A program made the translations under genes and the position numbers. A DNA stretch of 64,000 nucleotides from Austropuccinia psidii (Eukaryota; Basidiomycota; Pucciniomycetes; Pucciniales; Sphaerophragmiaceae): assembly GCA_023105745.1 (NCBI GenBank), contig JALGQZ010000011.1, forward strand, positions 29,696,612 to 29,760,611, read 5' to 3'. Positions 62,001 through 64,000 of the stretch are shown in pieces. How positions within the stretch are numbered: the stretch's first letter is position 1; each line of letters starts with the position of its first letter. The notes beneath the pieces are model-generated. The model was not told the origin of the DNA, made no database searches, and was given only the letters and a program-made list of their open reading frames with translations.

Positions 62001-62799
62001 ATTGGTGATAAGCGGGAGGAACAACCTTCAACACAGTTTCAATTTCTTCTGGCTCTTCCTCCTCATCCCACTGCTCCTCCAGGGATGCATGAAAAGATAA
62101 GGGAGGAAGGTCCATATCCCCTTGGAAGAGATGAAGTGAAGATATGGCAACATCTTCTCCAACATCCTTTATCTCTTTGAAGACTTCATCTCTTGATGGA
62201 GGTAATGACTGAGAGGGAATTATGGAAGGGATATGGACAGAAGAAGGGATGGAAGGTGTCTTAAGTTCACCAGCCAGAGCAACACTGTTGACAGCAGTGG
62301 CTAAGTCATTACTAGTAGAAGGAATAATACCACTAGAATCCTTATGATTAGAATCATAGGTGATCAATCCATTTTTCCAATCAATAATGGGATTGAAATG
62401 GTAAAGGAAATCATAGCCCAATATCAGGTCTTCTCCTTTGGGTGAATCTATGATAAAGAAATCCCATTCAAAGCTTGGGAAGGAAGGCAAGTCAACTACC
62501 CACTTGGTATAATGGGTGATGAACAAGACAGGGGATTCATTAGAATCCAAAATGAAAAGAGGAATCTTTTCAGGGAGCTCTGACAGAGTCAATGAGTACT
62601 TGAGAACAAAATTCTTTGCAATAAAAGAGTTTGTAGCACCAGAATCAATGAGAATACTATAAAAAATATCAGAGACAGAAGAAAAAATAAGAAATTTTAA
62701 AGATTTCTTGACACTAGTATTCAGAGTGCACAATTGTGCTCTTGAAGGAAATAAGTGAGAACCATTGAACACATCATGATTCCCACTCAGGCTTTTCCC
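59070..62799 (-). pseudogene. G3 pol: protease, RT, RNase H, integrase, chromodomain
   Basis: Entered by a predicted -1 shift at 62799-62793. Protease has LIDSGATNSFIAKNF; RT has CVDYRKLNAVTRKNRYP and YLVMPFGLTNAPASF, but the catalytic box is YLND (codon 61452-61450 AAT) where YLDD is expected. An extra A in an A8 run near 61160 shifts frame; the remainder continues to 59070. RNase H has TDHSSLQYF and DALSRRDD. Integrase has HDSPLAGHPGQEKT...CQQC and a DDE core (MDFITQLP, VSDRGSLFVS, DGQTERVNQ). A classical chromodomain ends the protein (YLVEWKGFSEDPERTTWEP). The A8 shift may be a sequencing artefact; the YLND change should inactivate RT. Known: chromodomains steer integration to marked chromatin. 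Confidence 0.93.
62787..62799 (-). promoter_or_regulatory. candidate -1 frameshift site at the G3 gag end
   Basis: Minus-strand G GGA AAA (62799-62793) in gag phase, then GCC TGA. After a -1 slip the next codons (AGC CTG AGT GGG) stay open straight into pol. No obvious strong stem was found just downstream. Confidence 0.55.
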
Positions 62800-64000
62800 T
62801 GCTTGCTAGGGAAGCCTCTTGATGATGACCCAGGCTTGTTCTGAGGTCTCTTGAAGCATTTTTCAATTGGGTGCTTTCCACCACAATAAGTACACAACCC
62901 CTCTTTAATCCTCCTCTCCTTTTCAGAACCGATTAGTTTATTGTCCTTATTGAGGAGAGCAGCATGGGGCTTGTCCTTTGAAGATTGGAATTGCTTGCCC
63001 TTCTTGTTCTTCTTCTGGTGAGGTCTCTTTGAAGATGAGTTTTGAGGAGGCCTAGACTGATTGGATCCAATGACTGGAGGCTTCTTCTCTTGATTGCCAC
63101 CCTTTTCCTTTTGCCTCTCATGATATCTTGTGTCTAATTCTAGAGTGACATCCATAAGTTCTTGAAGAGTATCAAAAGTTCCAGGGTGAGAAGCCAACTG
63201 ATCCAATAATCTTGATGCCAATCCTCTTCTGTAAACGTGGATATAAGCTCTTTCCCCCCAATCTCCAATTCTTGACATTAAGCTTCTGAAATCTGCTATG
63301 TACAAGGAAACATGACCACTTTCCTTCATCCTCAAATTGTCCAACTCTTGTTCAGCTTTCCTGACTTCATTGGGGTCACCAAACAGAGTGAATAACTGAG
63401 ATTCAAACAATGGCCAATTATTGAGGAGGTAGGAAGGGTCTTCATTGGAAATATTTGAGAGGTAAGGTTCAATCCATTTGCCAGCTCTACCAGTGAGAAA
63501 AGAAGTTGAGTACAAAACCTTCTTCCTGTCAGAGAAGAAGTTTGCTGGGTCATTATGGAAAATTAGTTGACAGGATTGGATAAATCCTCTCAGCTTATGA
63601 GCTTGAGTACCATCAAAAGAATCAGGTGCCTTCATGGATGGAGTCTTGAAAGCAGGGGCTTTGGAATTGTCCCTGGGGGCAACTGCTTGAGTGAGTTGTC
63701 CCATGAATTGAGTCATCTGCTCCATCATCTTGAGGAGACTTGGATCAGTTTGAGAGACAAGAGGTTGACTAGAAAGGGCTAGATTAGAACCCTGAGGCAC
63801 CTCTGGAGCATTTGCCAAGGCATCTGCCACTTCAGTCTCCCCAGAATCATCCTCTTCCACAGACTCTTCCCCCTCTTCATCTTCAACTTCCCCTAATCTT
63901 GCTCTTGCACCTTCAGACATGCCAGGGTAGCCACCCAAAAGTCCAGAAAAGGATCTTGATCTTCTAGATTTCATTCCACCTCTTCTTGAGGGTGCTGCTC
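62787..64000 (-). CDS. G3 gag (open at the window edge)
   Basis: The frame is open back to position 64000 and ends at TGA 62789-62787. The Met at 63974 is internal, since upstream codons stay open. Order: basic Ser/Arg start, acidic linker, DPSLLKMMEQMTQFMGQ helix, capsid (KTPSMKAPDSFDGTQAHKLR, KWIEPYLSN, HVSLYIADFRSLMSRIGDWG), a lysine-rich linker and one zinc knuckle CTYCGGKHPIEKC (CX2CX3HX4C, one residue shorter than the usual spacing). Known: Ty3-type Gag forms the particle and packages RNA. No lesion is visible in the part shown. Confidence 0.9.
   Translation of the reverse strand, partial: AAPSRRGGMKSRRSRSFSGLLGGYPGMSEGARARLGEVEDEEGEESVEEDDSGETEVADALANAPEVPQGSNLALSSQPLVSQTDPSLLKMMEQMTQFMGQLTQAVAPRDNSKAPAFKTPSMKAPDSFDGTQAHKLRGFIQSCQLIFHNDPANFFSDRKKVLYSTSFLTGRAGKWIEPYLSNISNEDPSYLLNNWPLFESQLFTLFGDPNEVRKAEQELDNLRMKESGHVSLYIADFRSLMSRIGDWGERAYIHVYRRGLASRLLDQLASHPGTFDTLQELMDVTLELDTRYHERQKEKGGNQEKKPPVIGSNQSRPPQNSSSKRPHQKKNKKGKQFQSSKDKPHAALLNKDNKLIGSEKERRIKEGLCTYCGGKHPIEKCFKRPQNKPGSSSRGFPSKQGKA

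Larger units (their letters stand above)
55300..64000 (-). mobile_element. G3: chromovirus with antisense cargo gene, 5' end beyond the window
   Basis: In minus-strand order: gag (64000-62787), pol (62799-59070), a 3 kb non-coding region containing the plus-strand gene ZnB, PPT (56079-56065) and 3' LTR (56064-55300). The chromodomain at the end of Pol places it in the chromoviruses. F2 is an older copy of the same family, with the same LTR, Gag and Pol motifs. Confidence 0.85.

Overview
The window reads as a repeat-rich fungal chromosome. Small GT-AG introns (about 50-80 nt), Ty3/gypsy chromoviruses, a Plavaka (CACTA-like) transposase and several TE-borne protein families that I associate with rust fungi all point to Pucciniales. 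Austropuccinia psidii (myrtle rust) is my best guess. That name rests on recognising protein families from memory, not on a search.

Layout. (1) 1-5677, plus strand: the only ordinary host gene, a nine-exon gene open at the left window edge whose exons sum exactly in frame. It encodes about 1,690 residues, helical then disordered, and is tentatively RIF1-like. (2) 5678-10224: AT-rich sequence without genes, its last part probably a decayed LTR. (3) 10225-41200: a stack of nested LTR retrotransposons. F1 (plus, relic, 10225-12838) abuts F2 (plus, decayed chromovirus, about 13664-18345). F2 is cut by E3 (minus, 18388 to about 23226). H (minus, about 23276-38321) follows and is itself split by a complete plus-strand element, L2 (26118-36173). 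L2 has 1.8 kb LTRs, PBS, PPT and a near-perfect 5-bp target duplication. (4) 38400-41700: polyT, a dispersed array of a palindromic unit, and a GC-rich alternating purine-pyrimidine tract. (5) 41950-50840: a DNA-transposon neighbourhood with a Plavaka/Tnp2-like transposase (minus), an uncharacterised gene (plus) and a SNF2-type helicase (minus), all decaying. (6) 51200-55299: hairpin pairs, a motif-dense promoter and a broken gene (ZnA) for a protein with a zinc-cluster-like N-terminus. (7) 55300-64000: most of chromovirus G3 (minus), with 3' LTR, PPT, pol and gag. Between its pol and PPT it carries an intact, intron-containing gene (ZnB) on the opposite strand.

How parts work together. In G3 and F2, gag and pol are in a -1 relationship with the same GGGAAAA heptamer just before the gag stop. 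In L2, ORF1 carries an intron and is joined to the Gag-PR-RT ORF by an AUGA stop-start overlap. So two neighbouring gypsy lineages appear to solve gag-pol expression differently. ZnA and ZnB both have six cysteines spaced as in Zn2Cys6 clusters, but the halves look swapped relative to Gal4-type domains. ZnB lies about 350 bp downstream of a dense CGG/CCG array inside the same element. A retrotransposon carrying an antisense zinc-cluster regulator with its own candidate binding array is the most novel-looking system here.

Most element genes are inactivated by homopolymer frameshifts, C-to-T-type nonsense changes and lost RT catalytic aspartates. The host-like gene and ZnB are the coding regions that look intact.
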